A stretch of 64,000 nucleotides of DNA, from positions 33,183,315-33,247,314 of the forward strand of contig NC_133232.1 of assembly GCF_040436345.1 (NCBI RefSeq). Direction: 5' to 3'. Source of the stretch: Pagrus major. Taxonomy: Eukaryota > Chordata > Actinopteri > Spariformes > Sparidae. Shown here piece after piece: positions 9,039-21,800 of the stretch. The translations under genes were made by a program, and so were the position numbers. Each line of letters opens with the position of its first letter. The stretch's first letter is position 1. The notes under the pieces are model-generated. The model was not told the DNA's origin, did not search any database, and saw only the letters and a list, made by a program, of their open reading frames with translations.

Positions 9039-10734
9039 CTTTTTCAGAAAATGTATCAATGGACAGACGTGTACATTTATGGGAGAAAAAAACCCTAGTA
9101 TTACAGCGGGAAGATGTTGACTTAAGACAAAATATTAGGACAGTTATTTTCTTTATGGGAGCATATGATAAAAAAAAATGGACATGTTAGTATCAGAGCA
9201 TTACGTTATATGAATGTTGTTAATATAGGCATGGGGTATGGAATATTCAAGTGCAATGCAGTTGGGCTGCTTCGATTTGTGGATCTTGGACATCTGCTGT
9301 AGTAGACTGCAGTCAGTAATGCACAGACGTCTCAGAAGTTTGAGAAACCAGTTGATCTGTCAGAGTTGAGGCATAAATGCATGCTGCTTACGTTAAAAGG
9401 TGGTGTATTTATTTTTTTGGTTTGCATCAGTAATGTTTTACTGTTCATCTGCCCCCTCTTAAGATACAACATGAATTAGATGCGGCACACCTGGGTCGAT
9501 CAAATCTCTGGTTCCCACTTCACTCAGAATGTAATCAATGCCGTGAAGATGCGGAGCGTGCACAGCGCCCAGTTTTAATGTCCGAAAAATCAGTCGCGTT
9601 AATTAAGGCTCAAATATTTGGTTCGTAATTATATTTATTTAAAATGTAGACTTAGAAGATTGTGTGGATCCAAACCTCACATGCAATATTTAACTAAAAA
9701 TATAAACAATGAAGAAATGTCGTATTCAAGCATTAATCCCTATTTTGTGTTGTTGATACTCAAAGAAACAGAACAGTCTGAGGCGAGGGAGTTTCCAGTC
9801 AGCGTGAATGGACTCACAGCACTTATAAACCTGTACAATGTTTTTGCTTCCCCCTTTTGTTCTGTAGTTGACCATGGCTACCTGCTGCCTCCTAAAAGTC
9901 ACCTGTTTCAACACTAATAATTTTATAAAAGTCCAACAAGGAATGTCCCAGTTCAAAAGCTTTCCCAAATGCAGCCAGTGTCATATGTTTGCACTCCTGT
10001 TGGGAGTGACAGTCGGTAGCTTAGCGGTGCATTCAGTCTCAGTGGGAGATCCATCGCATGAGGTGGAAAAAGAAGACGCTGCCAAGGTGTATACTTTGGA
10101 GGCTGGGCGTACACACCGCTGTTTGTTCCTCTTATCAGTTTGGACATGTTGCATCACCAGGTGTTGCCATGTTTGCCAGTTGTCTTTCATTTTGCTGTGT
10201 TGTGCGACATAAACTGTAAACTTGGGAATTATGGAATCTACCTAGTTTCCCACCAGTGTTTACCGCTTAGTTGGCAATTCTCTGTGATGAATTTTAATTG
10301 TTTTAAACTTGTCCAGTCGACGAGGAGTGCCTGAATGCACCATTCATTTTGAGGCTAAAATTTTGAGTATTCCTAACTGTCCACAGATGGATATGAAATG
10401 TTAACCTAACCTGTATTCGAGGGATTAATACCATATTATTATTTTTTTTACCACGTTAGGTGTTTGTTTTCATGCAGTTCCAATGTCTTGTCCATCAGAT
10501 GTTTTGTGGTTAACTTATTTGAGTTTACAGTGCCAAAAACAAGTGTTAATGTCGTAAAAAATCACCTTTGGATTATTATTCCTTGTGCTTCACTGTTTTC
10601 TTTTCACGTTGCGTAGCCTCTTTGCAGAGAAAGCTGGTACTCAAAATGGAAGTGGATAAAAAGCAGCCGTAACTGGTTCATTACTGTAACAGAAAGCCAC
10701 GTACCTGTGTGTTATTTTCAAAATCTTACCATCA

Positions 10735-11003
10735 TGTACATACTTAGTGACTGACGTGATTCTGGGGACGCTGAAAACCTGTTAAAACTTGTATATTTTT
10801 CAAAAAACCATTGAGACGACATAAGCAATCTTCTATCCAATACTTTTCTGATGTGTTTCCTCTTCATGCCACAGAAATACAACACCTGTGTGTTCTCGTA
10901 TGAGGTGCTAGGCCTACGATGAAACTTCTAGGTTTTTGGTTGCCCGCGGCTTTTTAATTGTGTATATATGTTACGGTCACCCACAGATTTTATCGTGTAT
11001 ATA
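10735..11003 (+). promoter_or_regulatory. znf518b: Cluster of three Pumilio response elements in the znf518b 3'UTR
   Basis: Three exact UGUANAUA matches occur on the sense strand: TGTACATA at 10735-10742, TGTATATA at 10961-10968 and TGTATATA at 10996-11003. A near match, TGTATATT, sits at about 10791. Pumilio proteins bind this octamer and repress or destabilise mRNAs. That these sites act here is inferred. Confidence 0.5.
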
Positions 11004-11336
11004 TCTATAAATATAAAACGTGATGAGTGGTGTTAATACTCAGTAGGGAGTGGTTAGCATTCCTCAGCCTCTACTGCAACAGCAGATACGTTGTGCTGTA
11101 CCCTCCTCACGCTGCAGTGTCTCAAGCTGCCGTGCAGTCTTTGTTATATATAATTATTTTAAAGGTGTTTAAGGGTGTGACGATTACTTCTGAATGTTTT
11201 GCTTTGCCTTTCATTTGTCATTTGTGTGAGAATTAGTCACGTTCCTGTTAAACCTGTTTTTGGTTTTCTTCATACTCAATGGTCATTATTGTGTTCCATG
11301 CTTTTATAATAACAATTGTGTAACTTCTCTTTTTCT

Positions 11337-11342
11337 ATTAAA
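11337..11342 (+). terminator. znf518b: znf518b poly(A) signal (ATTAAA)
   Basis: ATTAAA followed by A-rich and then GT-containing sequence. It is the best signal near the end of the unique 3'UTR, just before the MITE at 11452. Confidence 0.45.
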
Positions 11343-11451
11343 ACAAAGTAAATGATCACGATTTATATGACCTATTTCCTTTTGTTCAACAAGTGCTCAT
11401 GATCATCACACTGTAAACACCTTAACATTTTACCTTACTGTGTGACTCTGC

Positions 11452-11713
11452 TTAAAGGTGCATTATGTAAGAATGTCATGTTTAAAACATTAAAATATTA
11501 ACTACAATGATCAACAGAATGTCAAGAAATATTTTGTCATTATGCCAAAGACGTCTGATGAAGTTGGCATGTTAGCCTGTCTAACAGTCTCAATCACAAC
11601 ACAACCACTGGCTGCACCGTTAACTGAGCCTGCTAGCTAACGGCAGCAACATTTAGCAGCTGTTCTCAGTGTGAATTCAACAGCTGGCCAATTCTTACAT
11701 ACTGCACCATTAA
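11452..11713. mobile_element. MITE-like element with 20-bp terminal inverted repeats
   Basis: The left end TTAAAGGTGCATTATGTAAG continues GAAT; the right end ATTCTTACATACTGCACC plus ATTAA is its inverted copy with few mismatches. It is 262 bp, non-coding and TTAA-bounded. The interior differs from the 3618-3953 element although the ends are similar, so it is probably a related family. Confidence 0.75.
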
Positions 11714-13170
11714 CTTGAAATAAGGGGAGACAGAACAGATAAACAGAGTATAAAGTTTAACTAACATACCGCTTATCACCATGAAACCTGCAAGTGAGAG
11801 ATAATTAATGCATCAGTGTACATACTAAACACTGGACGAAACCAGCTTCATAATTCTTGTCTCATTTTGCTGACATATTTGAATCAAAGGTTTTTTACAG
11901 AGAGAATTTGTATCATTCTATAAATCAGAAAATACCAACAACAGCCATGAAAAAACAAACATGTTGCCTTGTTTTTAGAGATAAAATGTTAAATCAGGAT
12001 ATAAATGATATATAGAATAACACCTTTGTTAAAACATTCAGAATATAGAGAGGAATAGGAGTGCAAAAAAAGTAAAAGTACAAAGTATTCTTCTTAAACA
12101 CTACTCAGAGTATTAGTTACTTTTTTGTTTATAATATTTTTATTGTGGAGCATGTGCAAAGTAACAATACAGACATTTTAGGTACTAATCAAACAATAAA
12201 TGGAAGTAAAAAAAGACAACAAGAAATAAAAAAAAAAGGTGTGAAAAAGGTCAAAGTGATAAAGACATCAGGGCAGCCAGCCCGTGGTCACTGAGTCCTG
12301 AGGTAGAGGGCTTCTTGGGGACTGGGGTGTGTGTGCAGAGGCCTTCACATGTCTCTGTAGATGGGGGGTCAGCTGGTAGACTCTCATACAGGAGGGTGAC
12401 ACGCCGTCTGAGCTTTTATTGATCTTCTTTTCTTAAAGACCCGACACGTCCTCTCCACAGATCCTGAGTGCTGGGGAAGGGCGACGGGGTTGCAGAGGGT
12501 GCTGATTGCTGGTTGTTTGATGTCAGAGTGGGTGAGGGGTGTGAATTCATCAAACCTGCAGTAAAACACATTTGAGTCGTCAGCTGGTTGATGGTTTTTC
12601 TACAGTGTGAGGGAATCATTTCCTGTATTTGTTTAAGTCCTGGCCTTTCCACATTGACGCGGGATCATTAACTGAATATCTTGATTTGCTACTTTGATCT
12701 CCTTTGTTCTCTGTTTGTTTCTGGCCTGGTTGTACAGGAGTCTGCTTTGCATCGGCACTAGTGCTGCTTTATATAGCTTTAACATTAGCAACCCATTGTC
12801 CTATCTTGCCTGTGTGCACTGATATTAGAGGAGCTGTATCAGCTTTACCATCAGTCATATATAAAAGTTAAGTTTAAGTGATAGTTCATTCAGAAAACAA
12901 TGATGTTCCTGATACTGAATCCCTCGACGGTAATGAAAAGTGTCCTTAAACTCTTCTCCTATGAAGACATCTGTTACCGAAGAATGTAAACCTCATTTTC
13001 TTATTTTTAGAAAATAGCAGAAAACCATGGAAAGTACCCACATAGGTAACGTCGTGGTGCTGAGATGAGACAAGCAAGATCAGGGACACTTGAGTGTTGT
13101 GATTCAGAAAATAATTGGTTATGGAAATCGTGTGTAACTGTGAGGAGAAAGGAGGCAATTACTCCAATTC
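11714..13170. other. Intergenic, znf518b - clnk (convergent)
   Basis: No gene is seen. It contains a short piece of the dispersed AAGTACAAAGTA-type repeat (about 12070-12125) and otherwise unremarkable AT-rich sequence. Confidence 0.6.
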
Positions 13171-13173
13171 AAC

Positions 13174-13450
13174 TCAAAATACTTTATTTGTCCCCGGGGG
13201 GCAATTAAAGGCACGTGGAGTAGACACAAAACAAGTCAGCCTGTTAAAACAAGTCAGTACTTGGAAAGATAAATACGAATCAAAATAAAGGGTGGATGGG
13301 AGTGTAGGAGCTGAACAGTCTAGGGAACAAAGGTTGCTCTCCTCCTCTGTGTCCTGCAGCCCGGGCGGCGGAGGCGGCGTCCTGAGAGGAGCCAATCAAA
13401 CGCTCCTGTTCCTGGATGAAGAGATGTTTTAGCTTCATCCCGACCTCCTT
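13174..13450 (-). repeat. Dispersed repeat with TTTATTTGTCCCCGGGGGGCAATT end
   Basis: The segment starts CAAAATACTTTATTTGTCCC and is matched by a second, diverged end at about 49507-49540 (CAACTTTATTTGCCCCCGAA). On the minus strand it carries a degenerate GC-rich coding-like stretch (84 codons, 13320-13574). I recognise this kind of end from teleost interspersed repeats but cannot name the family; a retroelement 3' tail is possible. Confidence 0.5.
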
Positions 13451-13925
13451 CCTCACTCTCCGACTCTCTCCTGGATGTTATCGTGACGTAAACTTGTGTA
13501 TTTTTCTCAGCTTGAACGTTGCTGGAAACATTTGGGTCTAGTTGTTTTTTTATTTTAAGGCAGAAATGATACACGTCATATCTTTAATAAGTGTTATTAG
13601 CAGCCTCGTGCAGAGAGCACAGTGGAGGAGAGAGTCAAAGAGGCTCTGTGATCTCCTCACTCTGTGGAATTTCAATGTGGGGGAGTCGGTCAGACTTTGC
13701 AGAGACTCCTCCAGGTTTGTTGGCTTCCTCTGCTGGTTAATGTGCCGACTGGACACTTGCCAGATGTGGCAGCGGGGATCTCCACCTCAGAGAAAATATA
13801 TGTCTTGTCGAGATAACAACACAACAGCGAGATGTGGACTATAAAGGAACCTCTTCATAGTTTAGCTGGAGAAGAGACTGGACACAGACTCCTCCTCTCT
13901 TGCTTCATCTCTGTCTTAAACAAAC

Positions 13926-13926
<1 letters not shown>

Positions 13927-14000
<74 letters not shown>
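13927..14000. repeat. (AC)n microsatellite
   Basis: Dinucleotide run of 74 bp, interrupted once by ACGCAC near 13973. Confidence 0.97.
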
Positions 14001-14385
14001 GCTCACCCTGATTCGACCTGAGAGAAGTCTGCCAGATGCAACCATAAACTTTGAGTGTTAGTCTGTCAGGGATCCAGCGAACATTACTCAGCATGATTTG
14101 TCAATGAATAGTCCAACTTTTATATTATGGAGATAAATCAAAGTACAAATACTCAACGGTACTCAAGTAGATTTCTTTAGGTATCTGTTCTTCACTTGAA
14201 TATTTATTGTCGTGGTAATTTCTCCCCCCTCTTGACAGAGAATAAAACAAAGGGATTTGTAACATAAGAACCACAAAAACAACACTGTTCAGGAGTAACT
14301 CTGTCCCCCTGTCCGTATTGGGACCAGGGTTATATGACCCAAAATAGCATTCAAAAGTCCACCACAGAAACTTGACAGGCCGTAA

Positions 14386-14640
14386 CAAAGGTCCTGGGTT
14401 CAAGACCCGGTTGGGGCAGTGCCTTCTGTTCAGAGTTTACACGTTCTCCCCATAGTCCACAGACATGCAAGTGAGGTTAACTGGTCACTCTTAATTATCC
14501 ACAGGTGTGAATGTGAGCGTGGATGGTTGTCTCTACAACGACTCATCCCGGGTGGACCCCAGTGTCGGGTCGGCTGCAGCCTGCCTGCGACCCTGCAGAG
14601 GATGAGCAGTTCCAGCTGATGGACGGGTGTTACTGATAAC
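14386..14640 (+). repeat. Abundant teleost interspersed repeat (GTGAATGTGAGCGTGGATGG type)
   Basis: Contains GGTTCAAGACCCGGTTGGGGC, AGTTTACACGTTCTCCCC, CAGACATGCAAGTGAGGTTA, AGGTGTGAATGTGAGCGTGG and CAGTTCCAGCTGATGGACGG in the order of a very common fish interspersed element. The GGTTCAAGACC piece resembles a tRNA B box, but no tRNA fold is seen, so a SINE-like origin is only a guess. Confidence 0.7.
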
Positions 14641-14894
14641 ATTCAGCCATCATTAGTAGCATTCATCTCCCCCCACCATTACATTCATGTCACAACACCA
14701 CTGAAGACACAAAGATAGATGAGTAATAAATAAAATAAGAATAAAATAAATAAAATATGCCCATGAGTTCAGCTTTCTAGCTAATTTTAACCTTGCTAAC
14801 AGTAGCTAGCTGACATTACGGGGTCAATAGGTGATTTTTAGCGGATTGACCTGTGTTAAACAAACCCGTGAGACCTGTTAATTTTGGTTGAAAA

Positions 14895-15005
14895 AAGCAG
14901 TATTACTTTTACTGGAGTAAAGAAGTTGAATCAGTACTTCTACTTTTTATAAACAAATATCTGTACTTCTACTCGAGTAAACAATGTGTGTACTTTTGTC
15001 ACCGC
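14895..15005. repeat. Dispersed AAGTACAAATACT-type repeat copy
   Basis: Contains TTACTTTTACTGGAGTAAAG and CTGTACTTCTACTCGAGTAA. The same degenerate phrase set occurs near 17770-17935, 24090-24450, 27190-27650, 45680-45740 and 56620-57055, in both orientations. Confidence 0.65.
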
Positions 15006-15142
15006 ATTGTAATTATGACCTGTGTATCACTGAAGCTTGTTGTTCTTGCTGTATCGTAATAGAGTGTTTTTCTGAATGTTGTGCAAACATTATGTGTAAA
15101 AGTAATCCCACTACACTCAGATAAAACACATGAAACACATTT

Positions 15143-15148
15143 TTTATT
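15143..15148 (-). terminator. clnk: clnk poly(A) signal (AATAAA)
   Basis: AATAAA on the minus strand, 182 bp after the clnk stop codon. A short 3'UTR (15330 down to about 15120) is inferred. Confidence 0.6.
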
Positions 15149-15307
15149 GATACAAGCAAACACTTTCACAATTTGTTTACACTGTCGGTTTTTTTCTCAC
15201 ACGCTCCTGTTGAGCTGCAGTGGGTGTGTTGTGGTTACATGGAGACATAATCGGTTGTGACAAACCAGACTGGATTCACTAGATTATCTTCCCTGGAGTG
15301 GTGTGTT

Positions 15308-15331
15308 TGTGTGTGTGTGTGTGTGTGTGTT
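15308..15331. repeat. (GT)n microsatellite touching the clnk stop codon
   Basis: A run of GT ends at the clnk TAA (15330-15332), so the 3'UTR begins with a CA repeat. Confidence 0.9.
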
Positions 15332-15891
15332 ACTGCAGCAGCTGGTCAACATCCCTTTTGGTCACCGGACATGTCAGCACAACACAGTTTTCTGGGTATC
15401 TGCTTCCGGGCACATTTCTCCCGCTGATGAGGATTATTGGAAAAAGGGAGTGGAACTTGATGATCTCTGCCACAGTGTTAAACATCTGAGGAGAAACAAG
15501 ACGTGAGCCTCGGTAATATTTAGTGCTGAAGAGCGTGATTGTTGAACTAGCTTCATGAATCCGTCCACTCACATCGTTTGATCGTTGGCTTGTTCCCAGG
15601 GCGAACTTGCCCGTGCTCTCGATGAACCGGATTTTTACATTGTAAACCTTCTTCTCGTGATACACGGACAAAACCAAGGGTTCGCTGTTGGTGTTGACGG
15701 AGCAGTCTCGTACCAAAAAGGCCCCATCCTGAAGTGAATGAGGAAAGAAGAAAAGGTGTTAGCTGAGCTTCAGATGAATCATCCTGTGACTCATTTCATG
15801 TTAGAAGAGGTACCTTGTTCACCAGGTGTAAGGCGTGCTCGGCCTCTGCTCGATTACAAGTCCCAACATACCAGTCTTCTTCACAGGAGGT
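15330..15891 (-). CDS. clnk: clnk SH2 domain exons (three exons, stop at 15330)
   Basis: Exon 15891-15814 starts the domain with [18 protein letters not shown]. Exon 15728-15573 carries [10 protein letters not shown], whose Arg is the phosphotyrosine-binding residue of the FLVRD strand, then [10 protein letters not shown] and GKFALGT. Exon 15485-15330 has [18 protein letters not shown] and ends [11 protein letters not shown], like the LPLTRHLLPL tail of mammalian CLNK. The SH2 domain binds tyrosine-phosphorylated partners; for CLNK family members this includes HPK1. All SH2 landmarks are intact. Confidence 0.93.
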
Positions 15892-18800
15892 CTGCCAAGT
15901 ATCACAGAGTTCAGTGTATTGTGTTTTTAGGATAAGGATAAGTTCACCCAAAAATGAAGACTTTCTCATGAACTACTCGACCGCATGCCGATGGAAAGTC
16001 AGCAGAAGTTTCATAGTCCACAAAACTTTTCTGGAGCTTCACAGTGTTGCAGCTTTCTCCTAAACAACTGAAGTAGATGGGGACTAAGGTCTTTTCAAAT
16101 CAATTTGCGAGTCTTGGATCACACCGGATGAGCTGAATGGAGCCACCTGATGTTTTCTTTTCAGTTGTTTCATTACGTTTTAAAACAAGTCCCCGCCTAC
16201 GTCGGTTGTTTCGGAGCTCCAGAAATGTGTTGAGAACCAGGAGACTTTGTTGACTTTTCATCGGCATGGCGTGAGAAGACTGAATTTTTATTTTTTGGTG
16301 AACTTTTCCTTTAAGTGGCAGCAAGTATACCTGCTGGGGCTTTTCCATCGGAACAAACTCATGTTGGTCGATGTCTTCTTTAGTCTGAGGCCACTCGTGG
16401 TGATGACGTTTCGATGGCACCCTTTCTACAAGCAGAAGATAATGTTGACTTATTTAATCGATGTCTGTATAAAGATAGCGGTGATCTGCGACATCACTCA
16501 CCTAGGCTCCGTTGCGCCCTAAATAAAGGAAGAAAGAGCAAAATGTAAATCAAATATAACACGACATCATTATCCCGTTAAACCTGAGAAACGGAGGTCG
16601 CACCTCCAGTCGATTTCATGAGTCTCCAGATCCAAAGAATGTCTTTGGTTGTTGTGATGGACGCTGTCGGCACGCTGTAGACCTGAAAACATTCAGCATT
16701 ATTACAACGATCGAGATGTTTGAAAGCAAAATGTAACATTCACAGTAGCTTATCTCTTACCTTGGGAATGTGGACTGACTTCTCCCTGTTAAAAGACAAA
16801 GATGTTGGGCAGGTTACAAAGAATAAAACATAGTCAACAAAATGATAAGTGGAAATTTAATGGTGTAAAACACTGGTTGATTATTGAGTTCAAAGAAAGG
16901 AGCAAATAGAAAACTACATTATTTCAGGGCTACAGGAGTCGACACCTTTAAAAAGATTACAGTCTGGGTTTAAAATGAGTCCAACATGGACTGAAATGTT
17001 GTTGCACATTCTTCACAGTTTGTCCGTGCAGCGCTGTCATGTATCAGAGAGAAACATTTAAACCAGATTCTAGTCTGTGTCTCCTGTTTTGTTCCCTCCC
17101 TCTCTGCACTGTAACGTTTTCCTGCACCAGAGAGGAAGATAAGGACCGGACAGATAAGGACAAGGAGCAGCCCAACCCTCGCAAACCTCAGATCTTTAAC
17201 TGAAGGGGAATTCAGATATTTTAAAACACGGGCTCTATAGTTTCATGTTTTGGAAATTGCCACTGCAACATATTACTTTGGGTCAAAGTTACACCCCCTT
17301 AAAGTGCACGTTGTTGCCGCTGACAGGCCGAGGTTGTTACTCTAAGCGTCTGACAACATTTTCTTGTTGTCAGACTTTTCATTTAGAGATAGACCTTTTT
17401 GTAACGGGAAACACAAGTCTTGTTCTCACAAGTCTCCCTCTGAAATCTAGCGTGAATTGACGTTGTTGCAGGAATATGACGGTGGAAACGTGAGTCAGAG
17501 TCGGAGAGATAAGTTTGGAGTTTACAAAGAGGAACCTGCCAGCAAGAACATGACTGCGTATTTTAGCAACAACTGTAAAAAAAAACTCACCACACGAGTT
17601 TTCAGAGCAAGAAAACAGATTTTATTATTTAACAAAACCATCTGTCTCGGTCAGAATCGTTTCCTTAATGTTGGCAGACACTCAAGAGTAACAACCTCAG
17701 CCTGTCAGTCGAGCAATGAGCAATTTTAGTGGACAAAACTTTGACCCAATAAACCCAATAATGAGCAAAATAAAGGACCTTTAATAGTCTGATTGCAAAG
17801 TAACTAGTTAGTAAAGCTGCCAAATATTTTTAGCAAACTAAAAAGTACAAATATTTGCCTCCAAAATGTGGTGAAGTAGAAGTATAAAGTAGTACATGTA
17901 CTTAGTTACCTTCCATCTCTGTAAACAATAAAATAAATCTAAAATCTGAGCAGATTTTTCACTACTTACTTTTCTAATTGGTCTCCTGCCACTGAAATGA
18001 AGAAAGGAGTGTTATTGTTTTATTCATCACATCACAACGTGTTTTATTTACAGATCACCTTGAGTCTTTCCTGTCATTATCCTTCTAACCAGCAGATGGT
18101 GCCACTGCTACACTAGAGGGCCTCCGTCCACTCACACAGAGGAAGGAGTCACACCGGGTCAAGTTTACAGCACAATACAACAACAGCAGCTGCAGACTCT
18201 CAGCAGGAAACACTGATGCTCTCGTTTCCTGAGTCAGAGGGTAAAACAGTACTCACTCTCCACCGCGGGGCTCGTGCAGAGTCAGCTCGGGCAAGTGGCT
18301 CACTAACTCCGAGGTAAAGGGTGGAGATGGAGGTGGAGATGGAGGTGGAGATGATGGAGAGGGCCTGGAGGAGCAGAGACTTTAGCTGCAAGTCCATTCA
18401 TAAAAAAACAGTAACGAATGACTTGAAGTAGTAGTTGAGCAAATTACCTGCGTGAGTGCTGTGATATCAGGAAGGAGAGAAAATCGGTCGCGTGTTTTAA
18501 TGAGTTGCAACACAGACAGAAACAGAGTCAATCAGCTGCACACGTCACAGGTGTTTACCTGGTCTGCTGGTCTCCTGACTGGAGGTGCGGGCCTTCTTTC
18601 TGTAAGAGCAACAGTGTGAGTATTTGGGGATGCTTCTGAGGCCCCGGGTGGTGAAAGTTAATACTTCAGAGTTTCTTACCGAATCTGGTCTTTCTTCTAC
18701 CTGGCTTCAGGTCTCTGTTTATAGCAGGCCCTGTGTTTAATGCACAAAAGTGATTATGTGCAGACAGAAGTTCTGCACTGAAGTAAGATTTTGACGTTCA

Positions 18801-21800
18801 CACAGTATTTTTCTTTTTCAAAACATGAAACATATAATCAGCTAAATATCACTCACTCATACGTCTACTGAGGTCAGGAGCTGTAAGGCAGTCAGAGAAC
18901 AAAAGATTATATTTAACCGAGCAGAGTTAAAGCTGTGGGGAACCTGACTGGTCTCGGCATCGTCTTTAAATTAAAAGCCTTTTATAATAAAAACACGAAA
19001 CCTTTTCATTCATTTCATGGGCTTCATTTTCCACAATCTGGTTTAGGAGCTTTAAAGATTTTGTAAAGGGCCACGGATACGTTGTTATAGCCTAATCCAA
19101 GAGACAATGACCGTCTCTACACAAATCCACAAGAGACAATTAATACAGACAAGTAAATATATAAGAACAGAAACTGTAGTACAATATTATAAAAACAACA
19201 ACTGTAAAACAAAAAGGACCAGTTATGCCAGTTATTTCCAAAGTAATTCCAGAAATTCAGTAAAACAAAGAACATTTTTTTCTCATGTTTTTATTATAAA
19301 ATGGCTCAAATTTTAAGATGATGCAGATTTTGTTCCCCTCATCTTATTGTCAGTAACTGACTCGTGATCTAGCAGATGTCCTTCATGATGCGCCCTGATT
19401 TTCTGACCTTGCTGATACCGGACTTTAACGTTACGTGGGCAGTTCATAAAGAGTTTAAGCTCTCCGTCTGTGTGAGATGCAGTCTGGTTGTTGCATGTTA
19501 TTTTTTCTGAATCCAGACGAAACTTTAATATCCAAGTAAGAGTGTATAGATTAGCTGAGACATGGTGGGATCTGAAGTGGTTAGTGGATACAGGAAACTC
19601 TCAGGTCTGTAGATAAATTCATGTTCGACATAAACATTTTCAGCTTTTATACTCGAGACAAGGGTGTATATAGTCTTTCCGTTTAGGTCAAGGGAATTAA
19701 TTAATTTATGCGTATGATTTAAAACATCACCCAGCCTTTATGTGCATCCATTCAGCTGTGAAAATCATTTTCAGTTTTCTTTGTTGAGGTCTTATGAATG
19801 TCTGTAAAATCAATAAAATAAAAAATAAACTGTCTGCCTCTGGTAGTTTTCAGAAGTTAACAGCTTCCTTACAAAGGATGAAAAGACTGAACCGTGCAAT
19901 AAATCTCTTTTCAGTGTTTTCATTATGATGAGCAACTCTTACACATCCCACAGAGCCATTTCATTCAATGCAAACTCTTGAATAATGCAGGTTAAGTGAC
20001 CCTATGTAACTTCTGCAGAGCAGCAGCCTGTGGCCAAGCAGAGAGAAGTCATGAGGTCAGTGAGCTGAGACAGGGATCTCTTTCAAACACGAATATCTAT
20101 CTGGAGTTTGCTAAATGAGGCTGCGAGAGCAAAACCAAAGCCTGAACTGAGCAACACAGAATATCGTTACCTCGTAGCTCAAAATTCAGATTACGGAGAG
20201 CTCCGTCACTTTACCTGACGGTCGTGGGATTTCTCTCAGATGGATGTTGGAGTTGCCCTGATGGAGCGGAGGGCAGAACATCACACATGAAGCACCAGCA
20301 GACATTTATAGCCCGACACAATCACCAGAATAAATGTTGGCAATGAACTTTTCTCTGCGAACCACAGATTGTTTTTTATGTTTCATGTTTCAATTTTCAG
20401 TTGTTACGTCGTGAACACTGTGTTTATGTTCTGGTTAAGTTTAGGCTGTAAACCACTCATAAGGCTGCAGGATAAGATCATGTTTTGACCTTTGTCGCCA
20501 CAAACACGGTTGGAAACGGCATCTCAATAACAACACCCAGTGGTTTCACAGCATCTTGAACAGTGGTCTCATCAGCTGTTATGCCACCACTAGGTCAGCT
20601 CATGTACAGTACATGTTAGGGCCCTGGCACACTGATGTTGGGACAAGGGGTGTCGCATTATCACAATATGCAAAATTCAAAAATGAAATACTGATATTGG
20701 TAATAACACTTATGGTTCCAGACTCTCTCAGCCTCCCTACACTCAGATTTGATTGCTCCCGGGCTCTAGTTTTTTGCGGCCCTTGTCGGTGGCTTTTCGT
20801 AGCATGAATCGGCGACGGAGCCCGTTGATAAGAGAAATCACAGAAAATGTTTAAATGCCAACATTTTATTTCTAGCGACTGAGATGGATATTAATTCAAA
20901 GAAAACAAGAGATAAAGCTTACTGAGGAGAGCGACGACAGGCTCTGAGCCGACGATGACCTTGGAAGACCCCTGTCTTGAAAAAGCAAAAGAAGTTGTGA
21001 AGCTGGCAGTCTTATCAGCGACAGTAATGACAGTAGTTTCAGAAGCTCCAGTGTTAGTTTGAGAGTTGAAACAGTTTGTATCGCTGTAACTCGGTCGCTG
21101 CCGGTCCCAGCAGTACGCTGCAGCAGCAGACTGTATTGATTACAGAGGGCGAACACTCCAAGTGTGAGCAAATTTAGAAAGCCACATTCAGTATAAAGCT
21201 GTAGACGTGCAGCTGCGAGGCCCCTGGCTGTGGGCCACAAACATGCAGCAGAGTAAAGGGAGTCTATTCACACTACACGCTTCCCTCGCTCCCCCTTCGG
21301 CTGCTGGATAATTGTAATCTCCCGCAGTCTGACTCAGCCAACAGATGGCCCTGGAGACCCACTGGCAGATCATGCTCACTCAGCAGGAGCTCGCTCTCTC
21401 TCAGATCCTCACTGCTTTCATTCTCACCACAGTTTGTGGTGGAGCTTCATTCAGCTTCATTCTAATTATGTTCACCAGAGGAAAAGGAAACATACTCACA
21501 CTCAACGCCTTTTTAAGTCTGGTGCCTAGACTCCTTAGTCTTTTGGATACTTTATTATGACTTTATTTTTCTATTATTCTTATTTTGTCATGTTTTTTAA
21601 TCTTTTATCTCCCTCTGAGATCAATCAAGTCTTATTTTATTTTATTCCATTTATAAATGTCCACTTTTTTATACACAGTTAAAGCGAACAGGAGTAATGA
21701 GAGTAAGACGGGTGGTGACGAACATTAAAGGTCACATTTACTCCTTCGGATGCACAGAATTACTCAGTTTGAGTCTCTGAGCGACCGACACAGCAGTTTT

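Larger units (their letters stand above)
9039..11345 (+). other. znf518b: znf518b 3'UTR
   Basis: AT-rich, with no coding open frame of any recognisable family. An ATTAAA polyadenylation signal at 11337-11342 lies just before a run of intergenic repeats, so the transcript probably ends near 11360. A length of 2.3 kb is inferred from this signal, and earlier sites are possible. Confidence 0.6.

Noticed and set aside
14386..14420. tRNA-like B box (GGTTCAAGACC)
   Set aside because: No A box or cloverleaf around it; it belongs to an interspersed repeat.
18680..18714. Shorter version of the clnk exon using the acceptor at 18715
   Set aside because: Its phase would require the preceding 18-bp exon to be read through a TGA; the acceptor at 18731 keeps both exons open.
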